Positions 44,797 to 56,436 are shown, counted from the first letter of the stretch. The stretch is 64,000 nt of DNA from Xanthostigma xanthostigma (GCA_963575645.1 OY754467.1:31431108-31495107), one strand, 5' to 3'. The notes: generated by a model from the sequence alone, not told the origin. A program made the numbers and translations.

Positions 44797-45454
44797 AATA
44801 GAATAGAATAGAACAGTTTATTTGTGAAAAAGTTTTACAACAAATTACAAAATCGTCAGTAAAGCATATGCATTAATTAAAAGAAAAATCTTTGTTATTA
44901 TACAGCGGTTGATTTGTTAATATACGCTTGGTTTCTTTTGAATAATGATTAATTGGTAGGTTTCTTATGGTAACTGAGAGCTGATTATACAATTTAAGTG
45001 ACAAGTAATATACGGTACATATTTTTGTTTAGACATTCTACAGTACAAAAGATATCAATTAACCCTGACGTATACACATGCATCTCTGGTACATTATCCA
45101 GTGCACGTCTGGACTCTGGATAGTCCTGCAAAACTTAATTACCTTTTATTTACCGTTAATATTAGCGTTTCATGAATCACCGCATTAAGCCGACAAACAC
45201 AGCTTTATTGCTACATTCTCCAGTAAACAGCACTTTGTATTTATTAATTTTTTTTTATTAAATGTAGACGACGTTCTCTCTCCCGTTAAATAACATTTTA
45301 ATTTGTTGTTCTGAAAAGGCAACTCTTACCGGAATAAAACCTGGATTCTTTTAAGAAGTATCTTCTGAACACATGGGCGTTTCATTTTGATATTTAAACG
45401 ATTCCAAAACTTATTCAGTTAACCAAATTTGAGAATACATACAAACATTATTAC
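44797..45454. other. Stretch with a (tagaa)n tail
   Basis: Begins with agaatagaatagaatagaac and gtttatttgtg, which looks like the (TTCTA)n tail of a LINE on the minus strand. I found no reverse transcriptase sequence after it. Confidence 0.4.
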
Positions 45455-45705
45455 ATAATTAAACAACGTTATAGCATATATCTCTTATGTGCATAGATAT
45501 CAAACATCCTCCTAATATTTGGTACAATCCGCTCATCAGACCTGTATCGTGTTTACAGACAAACAGATGCACAGACTTATTCCAAAAATTTGTTTTTTGA
45601 ATTAGGGGGGCGTCAAAACAAAAAAAAAACATTGTTAAATTTTGAAATGTGAATTTTGAACTAAATAAACTTGTTCCATTCCCCAATCGTGAGGTGGGAA
45701 TTGTA
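45455..45705 (-). repeat. R-B repeat, 5' part only
   Basis: Minus-strand copy from the 5' hairpin (cccacctcacgattggggaa, reversed) to the gcatatatctcttatg segment; the 3' half is missing. Confidence 0.75.
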
Positions 45706-46080
45706 AAATATTAGCAGATTTATGCCCATTTGAATTTTTTTGATTATCTTAAGCGGCTGAGCATATCTTTTAATTTAAAAAACGAAATGGAGCATCCTGT
45801 ACAACGAAAAGAAAAAATATCATTCTTTATTATATAACTTACTTTTTTGTCAAAGAAAGATTTCTCAAACAGAAAATATCAAAGCATTTTCATAACATAT
45901 AGATATTCTTTTCACTTCCACTACGATTCTTTTCCATGAAATTATTAAATTAATTATTAATGATTTTCCTAGTATAGTTATGTCTACCAAATTAACAAAA
46001 AAAGTCCAGCCCATTGAGTGACAGAACCATTCCAACTTCAAAAATATTGACATTTGACGTATTTTAATAATGAAAAAAAA

Positions 46081-46651
46081 TTGGTTGTCTGTAAAGTCGG
46101 TTTACGGACGATAGTTTTACGTGATAACGTATTCCGTAATACATAACCTAAACCTCCCAAAATTTGGTTTCAATCCGCTTATCCTTGATGTCGGAATGAT
46201 AAGAAATGTCAAAAGTGACGTTTGCAACTTACAAAGTAATATGTTCTAATAATAATTAGTTATTCCAATAGTTAACTTAGAAGGCTTTGCATTTCACAGA
46301 ATACTAATGTCAAAAAATTGAATTAAACATTAGAAATTCAGCCGTTTTCATGTTGCATTTATACAGCTATCTTTCTATATAAATTTGTATAAAAAAACTG
46401 TTTAGGCAAATTCTGTTATACGAAATCTATGTAAAATGTTCTCCTCTTTCGTTTAAGACTGGTTTCAAACCGATCTGATTTAAATTGAGCGAGAAATTAG
46501 CAAAAAGCACGCACAGGGTCAGGCGGAACGTTAGGAAGGTTAGGAACGTTAGGAACGTTACGCGTTACACTTTTTCGAACATGCAGCCGGTGTTTTATCA
46601 ATTTATAAGATTGGTGATTCATCAATTTATAAGACGTTATCACGTCAAAAA
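46081..46651 (+). mobile_element. R-A element, long form, inside R-B
   Basis: Both constant ends present. About 85 bases of the interior found at 42,530-42,610 (gacgaccgaccgcg segment) are missing. Its 'ggaacgtta' minisatellite is at about 46,526-46,560. Confidence 0.86.
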
Positions 46652-46652
46652 T

Positions 46653-46869
46653 TTGTTGTCTGTAAAGTCGGTTTACGGACGATAGTTTTACGTGATAACG
46701 TCATAAAGAAACATTGAAATGCGTACAGGCCGACGCTTGGGCCGATCGTGCCTCTCTATCGCTTATACCGCGCTCTCGCTTGCACGCTCAGGCTCAGGCG
46801 GAACGTGACACTTTTTCGTGCGTGCAGCCGGTGTTTCATCAATTTATAAGACGTTATCACGTCAAAAAA
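46653..46869 (+). mobile_element. R-A element, short form (about 217 bp)
   Basis: Starts ttgttgtctgtaaagtcgg two bases after the previous copy and ends gacgttatcacgtcaaaaaa. The interior (cgacgcttgggccgatcgtg, ataccgcgctctcgcttgc) differs from the long form except near the right end. Confidence 0.86.
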
Positions 46870-47172
46870 ATGTCTGTTAATGCATGCGTAGACGCTGGTA
46901 ACGGCTAGTATTAAATATTATAATATTTGTTATTAGTTTGAATGATTACATGATATGGTATCACATGTAAGAATTAACTAAAGCATGCTTGTCAACTACC
47001 TAATTAATTTCTTTTTGACAGATTTTCAGAACAAAAGAACAGCTGATTTTTTCTAATTGCAAAGTATTCCGAAACAATAAATATTAGGAAAAAAATGAAA
47101 GGCGCAGTTCGGATCCGCACCGCAAATTTTTCGTGAAAATGTCGAGTATTTCCTGTAACGTCTGCACTTGAT

Positions 47173-47331
47173 CTAGGGACGTTTGGGTTTTTCCGTTCCT
47201 TTTTCGACGCTGTCGTATAGCTCTCGCTTTTGCTCGGCCTTGAACTTTTTATTAGGCTTAGTGAATTCCTCTCGATGTGAGCTTTCCGCTGACTGCGTTT
47301 TTTTATAATTCCGTGCATATTTGCGAATCAT
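47173..47331 (-). CDS. Short charged ORF, doubtful
   Basis: ATG 47,331 to TAG 47,173, 52 codons, very basic and charged (MIRKYARNYKKTQSAESSHR, then EEFTKPNKKFKAEQKRE). It lies at the end of a stretch with higher G+C (47,400-47,720) that could be a promoter or the 5' part of an unknown transposon. An overlapping 104-codon frame (47,004-47,318) is open on the same strand. No family is recognised. It may be non-coding. Confidence 0.2.
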   Translation of the reverse strand: MIRKYARNYKKTQSAESSHREEFTKPNKKFKAEQKRELYDSVEKGTEKPKRP

Positions 47332-48126
47332 CGGAGACGATATATTTAACTATTTTGTAATTTTCAATTTAATATCAATTTACACTTATATTCCGGCGAC
47401 TATATTTATTGTCTAACTTTAACTCTTACTAGTGCTCCGCGAGCTCTTTAAAATGACACCCGAATCAACGTCCTGGCTAAACGCGGATCCACGCAACATT
47501 AACTTTACACAAAGCTAATTCATGACTATTACGCACATGCGTCTACACTCATGTGACGACGTCACAAATAGAACAAATCTTGCGCGACGAACTCGTAAAG
47601 ACACGCTCTATCTGTTGTGGTCTCAACCGTTGTTAACGCATTAATAGTCTCATAGTTATTAGCGATTCAAATCTGACGGTATTTTGTAACACAAGAAAGT
47701 TCGACCAGCTATCACTGTACTTAACGAGTTAATAGACGTTTTTACACCTAAAAAGTGCCTTTGTTTATTGATAGCAGTCTGTAGAACGACAAGTACAACA
47801 TAATGTGTTAGCACATTTATTAAAAATAATCTTTAAATGAACCAAGAAAATGTCTGTATGCTTATTTAACCCATATTTAGGACATGATTAAAACTGCTAA
47901 GAGCGGAAGACCATTCTTTGATCTTATAAAATATTACCAAATTACAGGGTCACAACCGTGAACTGGTAGAATAATATTGTTCTAATATATTAAGGTTTCT
48001 TGCAGAAGATACTCTTATAGTTTCCGACGGGTATGAATTATTTTTTTTAAAGTATTTAATATAAGGTGATCATCAACTTAGGCTATATGCACGTGAATAA
48101 TTATAGGATAAGTATGAGGTAAGTAT
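47332..48126. other. Stretch without a supported gene
   Basis: GC-richer at 47,400-47,720 with gtgacgacgtcacaaa (CRE-like palindrome, about 47,554). No ORF. The last four bases (gtat) are the target duplication of the solo LTR. Confidence 0.4.
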
Positions 48127-48733
48127 TGTAACAAAACTGCTGTAGTCCGTGGCGGAAATTATTTATTTACAAGAATAAATGTTTAACAAAAATAGTAAAA
48201 ACACACAAACGAAAGCGTACTACTTTAAACTTAACGAATAATAATGTTAACAAAGCTAATAAAACTAATAGTTCTAGATTATAAAATAAAAGACTAAATA
48301 ACAGAGAATAAAGAGTCACTAAATTATACACAAAATATTCACAACACACAGGAGCACAACACAAAGTTTAACTGCACACTTGTCTATTCACTATAAGTCA
48401 TTTATTTAAAACCACTCACTAGAGTTATATTTATTTCCACAGTACAATTTATGTAGTAACGCCAGAGCACTGTATCACGAACAGCTCGAATACCCTGAAC
48501 TGACTTGCTCACTCGGCTTTCTTATATAGTTTCGTCCCCCACTACTTTCGAATGTTCTGGACGATTCGAGATTTCTTGGCTACCTGCTAGGTTTCTTTCT
48601 TTCAAATGTGTGGGAGTCTCTAACGGTCGGGCGTCCGTTACCTGCTTTCATTGTTGTTAGTTGACCTTCGAGTATTGTGTAGACTTTTCTAGAAACTCCC
48701 ATAGGCGCATCACTGTGGGGGAAATGCGCAACA
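48127..48733 (-). repeat. Solo LTR of an LTR retrotransposon
   Basis: A 607-bp unit with TGT...ACA ends and gtat on both sides (48,123-48,126 and 48,734-48,737). On the minus strand it has a TATA box (ctatataagaaagc, about 48,520-48,533), then an insect-type initiator-like tcagttca and, near the 3' end, AATAAATAA before the terminus. No internal region is present. A solo LTR with a target duplication is what recombination between the two LTRs of one element leaves behind. The sequence is unrelated to the 18.9-kb LTRs. Confidence 0.82.
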
Positions 48734-48737
48734 GTAT

Positions 48738-49412
48738 GTTTAGCTCGATATTCAGAAGTTTCAAATAAATTAATGTATGAATTCTTTTCTTACGGTGCTG
48801 TTGTCTGGAAAATATTTCTATGACATCTGGTAAGCTGAAAACAAAAATCTGTTTTGTAATAATGATCTAGTTTTTTGCCCAATTTTTTCTGGTAGGTAAG
48901 TATATGGCAAAACAATTAGGCTACATTTTTTAGCAACAAATACAAAACAAACTGTGAGCTGGGTCGGATATTAGGACTACAAGTGCGAGCCTTGAGGTCC
49001 ACACGACTAACTTCCCAGTATGATATTAAAAAATTAGATCCAAGAAATCTTGTTCAAATAATTCTAAAATACTCTTTTTGTAAGAACTACTAGTCCGATT
49101 TTGAAAAAAATCTTTCAAATCCATATTTACATTAGTAGGTACCGACGCATCGATTGGCACGCTAACGTAGAGTCGCTATCATTTTATATTCTCGAGATTT
49201 CCTATTAGAAAGAAATGGCCAGGCACGTATGTACATACACACACATATTATAGTTCATTTAAAAAATACTGTAAAAATAGTGCAGCGACCTTTTTTTTTA
49301 AATTTTCCTAATGTACCGGGAAATTGATAATAATTAATCTGGTTATGGTGCTTAATGTATATGCTATAAAAACCACTAGTTAAAGTTATTTACGAAATAT
49401 TTATAAAAAAAA
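48738..49412. other. Stretch without recognised features
   Basis: A+T-rich; nothing supported. Confidence 0.35.
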
Positions 49413-49623
49413 ATATAGTTTAAAAAAAACTAAAAAACACGCTTTATATCGGACTAAAAAGTAAAAAATAATTGTTTTAAAATAAGCTTAAAAAGCGTTG
49501 GGCGCTCGATGTACGAAAATGTGGAACAAAGCGCCCCACGCTTTTTAAGCTTATTTTAAAACAATTATTTTTTACTTTTTAGTCCGATATAAAGCGTGTT
49601 TTTTAGTTTTTTTTAAACTATAT
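49413..49623. repeat. Fold-back repeat, about 93-bp arms
   Basis: Arms 49,413-49,505 and 49,530-49,623 are almost perfect inverted copies (atatagtttaaaaaaaacta ... tagttttttttaaactatat; gcgttgggcgc / gcgccccacgc) around about 24 bases. Confidence 0.9.
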
Positions 49624-49644
49624 TTTATTTTTCACTTTTTAGTT

Positions 49645-50195
49645 TGAGGATCTATAAAAGAATTTATTAATCCTGGGGGTCCTAATAAGGATAATGGGAA
49701 ACTGTTATCAAATTATTGCATTGTCATCGGTCCTTGATACGTATGCAAAGTTTCAAATTAATCAGACTTCGGGAAATTGGTGAAAATTATGCTCAAAGAT
49801 TCCGTTACGGACATACATACATAGTTACAACCCAAACTAATATAAAGCGTTTAATAATAAGGATAATGGGAAACTGTTATCAAATTATTGCATTGTCATC
49901 GGTCCTTGATACGTATGCAAAGTTTCAAATTAATCAGACTTCGGGAAATTGGTGAAAATAAAGCGTTTACTACAGAGGATCTATAAAAGAATTTATTAAT
50001 CCTGGGGGTCCTAATAAGGATAATGGGAAACTGTTATCAAATTATTGCATTGTCATCGGTCCTTGATACGTATGCAAAGTTTCAAATTAATCAGACTTCG
50101 GGAAATTGGTGAAAATTATGCTCAAAGATTCCGTTACGCATAGTTAGTTACATACATACATACATAGTTAGTTACAACCCAAACTAATATAAAGC
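49645..50195 (+). repeat. Recent tandem triplication
   Basis: aataaggataatgggaaact occurs at 49,684, 49,854 and 50,013. Units 1 and 3 start with gaggatctataaaagaattt (49,645 and 49,975). The middle unit is shorter at both ends. Copies are nearly identical, including tcatcggtccttgatacgta and aatcagacttcgggaaattg. Unit ends carry acatacatacatagttac and aaactaatataaagcg. Confidence 0.92.
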
Positions 50196-50877
50196 GTATA
50201 AAAACAGCGTGCTAGGATCAAACTGTCGTGGATTGAATTCCACCTGCGCTCATTTTGAAATTTCGTTTTATTTAATTTGATGTAATTACACGCTAATGGT
50301 ATTAGTTGTTGAGCGTCTATAATCTACAATAAATAAAACTATAAATCTTCTAACAACAAAGTTGATATATTTTTTTTCAACCTAACACTTTATAAATTGA
50401 TTAGCACTAGCTCCTTTGATGGTGAAAAACTTTGTGTGTAAAACAATTTGGAATATTGCTTAAAGAATTTTTGCATTCTGTACTTGCGAACGGTAGTGTA
50501 TTAAATGCTATCGTTCATAATGTAGTTTCGGTATAAAATAATACCTCGTATATCGATAGGTAATAAATGTTTTGATAGTTGGTACTTTATTCAACTACGT
50601 TATTATGTTGACATCCCTGCGGCCAAAACTAATTACGATTTAATTTTACAGTTAATGAAATGGACCAAAATTAAACAGAAACATATTATAGGCATTAATG
50701 TTTTAACCCTTTAGGTTTCATTTTATATCGGGTGTTCCATTTAAAATTGTCTACATCAATGTTTTATTAATTTCAAATTATCTAGTTGGCCTGTCGTTTA
50801 GTTTACGCTGTAACTTTAAAACTAATAAACTTAAAAACTTCTTCAACATAGTCATCGTAGTTTTTTCTTATTTGATA
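50196..50877. other. Stretch without recognised features
   Basis: A+T-rich; nothing supported. Confidence 0.35.
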
Positions 50878-51335
50878 CTAGCCGTTACCAGTGGTTTCGC
50901 AAGCGATTGAGACGAAACGCGGATGCGTTCCCATTATTTGGCATAGTTACTCCTTTCTCGATGTAGACCACTCTAATAAATATCAAAATTGATAATATTC
51001 ACGTGATCAACGTCCTGACAAACCTTGAAAATGACACCTATGTTGATTTTTAGGCTATTTACCTCTTTTCACACGCTGGAGGGATTGGTTTGGGAAAAGC
51101 AGGAAACACGTGTTTATTTATTTGTTGACAGAAATAATCCTGCGCATTTTAGTGTTGATACATCTATCTTATATATGATTTCTTCATGCAAGTTTTGAAC
51201 CCCCGTTACACCCTTTTAGGGGTTGCATTTTCAAAAATCCGTTCTTAGCGGCTAAATTCCAGCCCAATCCGTTCATTGGTTTGAGCTGTGCGTTGATAGA
51301 TCAGTCAGTCATCAGTCACGGTTTCCTTTTTAGAC
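50878..51335 (+). repeat. Third copy of the 'tagccgttacccgcgg' repeat
   Basis: Same order as 33,392-34,380, ending in gatcagtcagtcatcagtca. Confidence 0.85.
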
Positions 51336-51590
51336 CAGTGCAGTTAGCCCAAAATCAAGTGAAAAATGGACGAAATTAATAGCAGAAAACGAATGATCAG
51401 GAGGAAGAAACTGCCGTTAGAAATACAGAAACCAAAAATTCAAATGCCTAAAGGAACGGGGGGCTGCGGGGGGCGCGTTTTAGGGGTCAAACGCGGTTTT
51501 TTGTTATTTCCGGCGAAAGTTGACCTCCAATCGAAAAATGTTGAGTGGCAGTGTGGAATTTAAAGGATCTACAACTTTTATGAAAATAAT
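51336..51590. other. Short repeat remnant
   Basis: ggggcgcgttttaggggtca and atttccggcgaaagttgacc look like part of a dispersed repeat. The 65-codon frame from 51,366 is not convincing. Confidence 0.35.
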
Positions 51591-52574
51591 TTTTGACGTG
51601 ATAACGTCTTATAAATTGATGAATCACCAATCTTATAAATTGATAAAACACCGGCTGCATGCACGAAAAAGTGTAACGTTCCTAACGGTCGTAACGTTCC
51701 TAACGCGTAACGTTCCGCCTGACCCTGTGCGTGCTTTTTGCTAATTTCTCGCTCAATTTAAATCAGATCGGTTTGAAACCAGTCTTAAACGAAAGAGGAG
51801 AACATTTTACATAGATTTCGTATAACAGAATTTGCCTAAACAGTTTTTTTATACAAATTTATATAGAAAAATAGCTGTATAAATGCAATGTTGTCTAATG
51901 CATGACGCGACGCGGTCGGTCGTCTTTGTTTGCCGTACATGGAAATCAGAAAATAACGTATGTCTTGTCTTAACATGAAAACGGCTGCATTTCTAATGTT
52001 TAATTCAATTTTTTGACATTAGTATTTTGTGAAATGTAACGCCTTCTAAGTTAAGTATTGGAATAACTAATTATTATTAGAACATAATACTTTGACAGTT
52101 GCAAACGTCACTTTTGACATTTCTTATCATTCCGACACCAAGGATAAGCGGATTGAAACCAAATTTTGGGAGGATGTTTGATATGCAAATATGAAGTGGC
52201 CTATTGTTTTTGGGGAACATCGGCGCATGCGTAAAAGAATATATCTCTTATAATGATGTTTTATATAATAATAATATAGTTTTTAAAACGGTTTTTACTC
52301 TATCTATTTTTACTAGAAATTTTTGTAAATTTTTTGGGGAAAATCGGCGCATGCGCAAAAGAGATACATGCCATAGTTGTTTTTTATATAATAATAGTGT
52401 ACTTTTTATAGTGTTTTATTATTCTACTTAATAAAATTTACCTAAATTTGAAGCGAAAGATGCAATATCATAGATTCGAATTATTATAATTATTATATAA
52501 ATTTAGGTTATGTATTACGGAATACGTTATCACGTAAAACTATCGTCCGTAAACCGACTTTACAGACAACCAAT
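51591..52574 (-). mobile_element. R-A element with mosaic interior
   Basis: Both R-A ends are present: the right end at 51,591 (tttgacgtgataacgtctt) and the left end at 52,503-52,574 (cgtaaaccgactttacagac). The body is R-A to about 52,173. There, within a segment common to both families (ggattgaaaccaaattttgg), it changes to R-B (52,174-52,437; ggcgcatgcg and following). Then comes a piece of R-C (52,445-52,480), and last the left end. 984 bp, no ORF. Confidence 0.78.
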
Positions 52575-52660
52575 TTTTTTTTCACATAACCTCAAAGATT
52601 CAGAGAAATATAAAAAAAACCGTGTTTTTCGTTTTTAATTTTTTCTCCTGCAAAAATGAT

Positions 52661-53346
52661 TTTTTTGATGTGATAACGTCTTATAAATTGATGAATCACC
52701 AATATTATAAATTGATAAAACACCGGCTGCATGTACGAAAAAGTGTAACGTTCCTAACGGTCGTAACGTTCCTAACGCGTAACGTTCCGCCTGACCCTGT
52801 GCGTGCTTTTTGCTAATTTCTCGCTCAATTTAAATCAGATCGGTTTGAAACCAGTCTTAAACGAAAGAGGAGAACATTTTACATAGATTTCGTATAACAG
52901 AATTTGCCTAAACAGTTTTTTTATACAAATTTATATAGAAAAATATTTTATACAAATTTATATAGAAAAATAGCTGTATAAATGCAATGTTGTCTAATGC
53001 ATGACGCGACGCGGTCGGTCGTCTTTGTTTGCCGTACATGGAAATCAGAAAATAACGTATGTCTTGTCTTAACATGAAAACGGCTGCATTTCTAATGTTT
53101 AATTCAATTTTTTGACATTAGTATTCTGTGAAATGCAACGCCTTCTAAGTTAAGTATTGGAATAACTAATTATTATTAAAACATAATACTTTGACAGTTG
53201 CAAACGTCACTTTTGACATTTCTTATCATTCCGACACCAAGGATAAGCGGATTGAAACCAAATTTTGGGAGGTTTAGGTTATGTATTACGGAATACGTTA
53301 TCACGTAAAACTATCGTCCGTAAACCGACTTTACAGACAACCAATT
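52661..53346 (-). mobile_element. R-A element, long form
   Basis: Complete by both ends. It contains a 34-base local duplication (atacaaatttatatagaaaa twice, about 52,923 and 52,950). It lies 87 bases from the preceding R-A element in the same orientation. Confidence 0.88.
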
Positions 53347-53960
53347 TTTTTTTTCATGAAATTTTTGAGATTTCTCAAAATTTTTTGGGCCGAATCATTC
53401 CAAATTTTCAGGAAATATAAGTTCAGCAAGGTCACGTCAGATGCCGCAAACTGCGTTTTAATCGGACACTCCGTTCAAAAGATAGAAAAGGTTTACATAC
53501 ATACATACACACACACGCAAAAATCAAAAATCGGAGTGTGAACAGTAACTTCCCGATTTTTTTGAAAACAATTTTAGATTTTTTTTTATAGCGGGAAGTT
53601 AAAAATAACAATATATTTAAAACAATCGATAAAATCGCATTAAGAACCATTAAAATAACAACCACAACAAAGACACGTTATAAAAAAACATCAAATACAC
53701 ATTAAACACATAATATACACAGATAGTTTAAAAACAATTTGCAATAAGCATAATAAAATGGTGAAAACACATTAAAATGGTAAACACATTAAAATAGTAT
53801 AAAGAAAATACATAACAAAATAAAATTTAACAATATGCATATTTAAAAATTCATCTAAATTATAAATAACATTTTCCATTTATTAATACATTTTTTATTT
53901 TTGTTCTATTTTTTTTTATTTGGGGTACTTAAAATAATGAAGTAATCATTTTTTGCCTTT
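53347..53960. repeat. Repeat remnant and A+T-rich DNA
   Basis: aaggtcacgtcagatgccgc, then acatacatacatacacacac and gggaagttaaaaat form a repeat tail type also suggested at 63,300-63,480. After 53,620 there is only A-rich DNA. Confidence 0.5.
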
Positions 53961-53999
53961 ACAAAGCAAAGCTAACGGATAAACGACTGAACCCAAACA

Positions 54000-54640
54000 A
54001 TAAAAATAACGAAGAAAGAAAAACTAGTAAATCCTCAAGCCGGATGGTCACCGTGAGGATGTTTGACCAACCCCCCCCCCAAACCTATAAGTGACTCAAA
54101 TAAACCAAAAAATAACGTAAAGAAACATGAAAAGGAAACCAAAACTAGAATTAATGACAATATCAAAAACAAATTAATAAGAGGAACACTAAACGTTCGT
54201 ACACTATTACCGGAAGACCGATTAATAGAATTTGAAAAAGCTTTGGAAAAAATAAACTATGATATTATCGGTCTTTCAGAAATCAGAAGAAACTCAGAGA
54301 AAATTATAGTGAGAAAAAACGGTACAATAAATTGGGTAAATAAAGGAATAAAAATAAACGGTGTGTATCTGTCAAACTTAAGATTTGCAGATAATATTGT
54401 AATTTTTTCTAAAAATTATAGTGAATTAAAACATATGTTAAAAGATTTAAATAGAGAAAGTGAAAATCGGGTTTAAAAATAAACAGTGAAAAAACTAAAA
54501 TAATGTCAAATGAAGAAGGTTGTAACAGTGAAATTAAAATAGGAAACACAATAATAGAGAAACATGGACAGACCTGGGGGGAGGCCTTTGCCCAATAGTG
54601 GGATGAAAAAGGCTATATATTATTATTATTATTATTAATA
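54000..54640 (+). mobile_element. RTE-like LINE, internally deleted miniature copy
   Basis: The 3' end is gggaggcctttgcccaatag then tgggatgaaaaaggctatat and an (ATT)n tail, the 3' signature of RTE-type LINEs of Lepidoptera (recollection). The 5' part has a leader and the start of the endonuclease. The middle is deleted: the coding remnant goes from the endonuclease straight to a reverse transcriptase piece. A run of ten C lies at 54,071-54,080. Confidence 0.78.
54063..54476 (+). pseudogene. LINE endonuclease-RT remnant, internally deleted
   Basis: Open over about 137 codons. IRGTLNVRTLLPEDRLIEFE then INYDIIGLSEIRRNSE is the beginning of the APE-type endonuclease, with the 'TLNVRTL' and 'GLSExR' motifs. 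It then joins at about residue 97 to IKINGVYLSNLRFADNIVIF, the reverse transcriptase segment with FADN in place of the usual FADD. After the stop, another frame continues with GLKINSEKTKIMSN and, close to the end, TWGEAFAQ. Most of the endonuclease and the RT fingers are missing. The deletion keeps the frame, so the joined ORF stays open. Confidence 0.8.
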
Positions 54641-54854
54641 CAGCTGCACTCGAAAATACCTTCTACAGCTAGATTATTTATTTCGTCCATTGGATGCAGG
54701 TTTTTAAAATGAGACTTGTGAAAAATGATCGTTTCTCCACCTCTAGAGCTTTTCCTATAAAATATGTGTGACATACTAAACTTTTTTAGTTTAATTAGGT
54801 TAAAGGTATGAACATTCAGCGAATGTTCAGTAAAACAAACAATATCACACAACA

Positions 54855-55090
54855 GTCAAAATTCACTTTTTAAAATTTTACAATATTGTATCGTTTTGAA
54901 GTCACCAGAATTCAAAAAAAATTTTGTAAAAAGTATGGGCCTCTGTTTTTCTGTATACCCGATGGAATGATGTTTGACATGCAAATATGAAGACATGCTA
55001 TAACGTTGTCTTTTTTATATAATAATGGTATACTTTTTATGACGGTTTATTATTTTATTTATTTTTACAAGATAAAAATTTTGGAACAAA
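54855..55090 (+). repeat. R-B repeat, 5' part
   Basis: caaaattcactttttaaaat, gaagtcaccagaattc, atgtttgacatgcaaatatg and ataatggtatacttttta in R-B order; the 3' part is missing. Confidence 0.7.
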
Positions 55091-55398
55091 GCTCCTTATG
55101 GGACGTTATAGAAAAAAAACCGTAAGAAAAAGGTGTAAGAAAAAAACGTAAACAAAAGGCGTAAAGAAAATCTGTAACGAAAATCTACATATATACCTAA
55201 TTACCTATTGTGTGTCTGTCCGTAGACATAAAAAGTTGAAATTTGGCACAGTTATAATATAGGGCATGAGACAGATCCTATAACGGAGCCGGATTTCTGA
55301 ATTTTGGCCTCAGAGGTTAAGTCAAGTAGGGTAGGAAAATTCCATAATTTAAGATTTATAATTTGTTTTTGTTTTTGTAAAGATATTTGTGGGACTAA

Positions 55399-55400
55399 GT

Positions 55401-55431
<31 letters not shown>

Positions 55432-55509
55432 CATTATTATTATTATTTTATTATTATTATTATTTTATTATTATTATTATTATTACTATTAATATTATTA
55501 TTATTAAAA
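55399..55509. repeat. (TTA)n microsatellite
   Basis: About 110 bases of TTA/ATT repeats with interruptions. Confidence 0.95.
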
Positions 55510-55663
55510 TCAGCTTGTTTCGTCTTAAACGAAAGAGGAGAAAATTTTACATAGAATTCGCCCAAATAGTTTTTTTATACATAAAAAATCAAAACTAAAC
55601 ACTGTATCGGTTATCCTTTTCTGTTATAGACATTTAGAGATTGCGTATGTTCTGTCTTCAAAT

Positions 55664-56340
55664 AAAAATTCCAGCCAATTAGGCGACGGGACCATTCCAG
55701 CTTTAAAAATGTTGATATTTGATTATAATAAAGAAAATAACATTTCTGATATCGCGTGAGGTGACGCGGGTAATGGCTAGTATTCAATATGATATTAACT
55801 ATTCGTTGCCATGGTTACCTACATAATATGTTCCACGTCATGTAAAAATTAATCAAAGCATCCCTTACTAGTTTATTTTTGTTAGATCCATAAAACAAAA
55901 GAGCGGCTGATTTTTTTTTTTATTTTCAAATTATTTCCGAAACTAAAAAGTTTAGAAAGAAAATTTAAATACAAAACTTTCTTGAAAAAATAAATAGAAT
56001 AATAAGCCGTTATGAAAAGTATACCATTATTATATAAAAAACACCGTTTTAGCATATATCTCTTCTGCGCATGCGCCGATTTTCCCCAAAAACAATAGAG
56101 CTCTTCATATTTGCATACCAAACATCCTACCAAAATTTGGTTTCAATTCGCTCATCCGTTTGACCTGTATCGTGTTCATAGGCAAACAAACTAACAGACT
56201 AACAGACGCACAGAGTTTTTCCAAAAATATGTTTTTTGGGTTCGGGGTACCTTAAAACGCAAAGATATAGTAAAATTTTTGAAAAGTGATTTTTGACTTA
56301 AACTAATACCATTCCCTACTAATTGTTGGTTGGAATGGTA
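55664..56340 (-). repeat. R-B repeat, full-length copy
   Basis: About 677 bp on the minus strand. The 5' end is at 56,340 (taccattccaaccaac, reversed, with a ggaatggta partner) and the 3' end at 55,664 (ccattccagctttaaaaatg). Same order as 59,967-60,640. Encodes nothing. Confidence 0.88.
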
Positions 56341-56436
56341 AAAGATTGCATTTCAAATATTAGTCAGTTTTTTTACATTAATATTTTGTGAAATACAACC
56401 GCCTTCTAACTTCATTTGTTATTAAACCTATATATA

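Larger units (their letters stand above)
46000..47060 (-). repeat. R-B repeat interrupted by two R-A elements
   Basis: The 3' end of R-B lies at 46,005-46,070 (cattgagtgacagaaccatt, ccaacttcaaaaatattgac) and its continuation at 46,875-47,060 (acgctggtaacggctagtat, aagaacagctgatttttt). The 800 bases between are two R-A elements placed head to tail. Confidence 0.8.

Noticed and set aside
46485-46908. Short frames of 64-66 codons
   Set aside because: Frames of the R-A ends and minisatellite, recurring wherever that repeat occurs.
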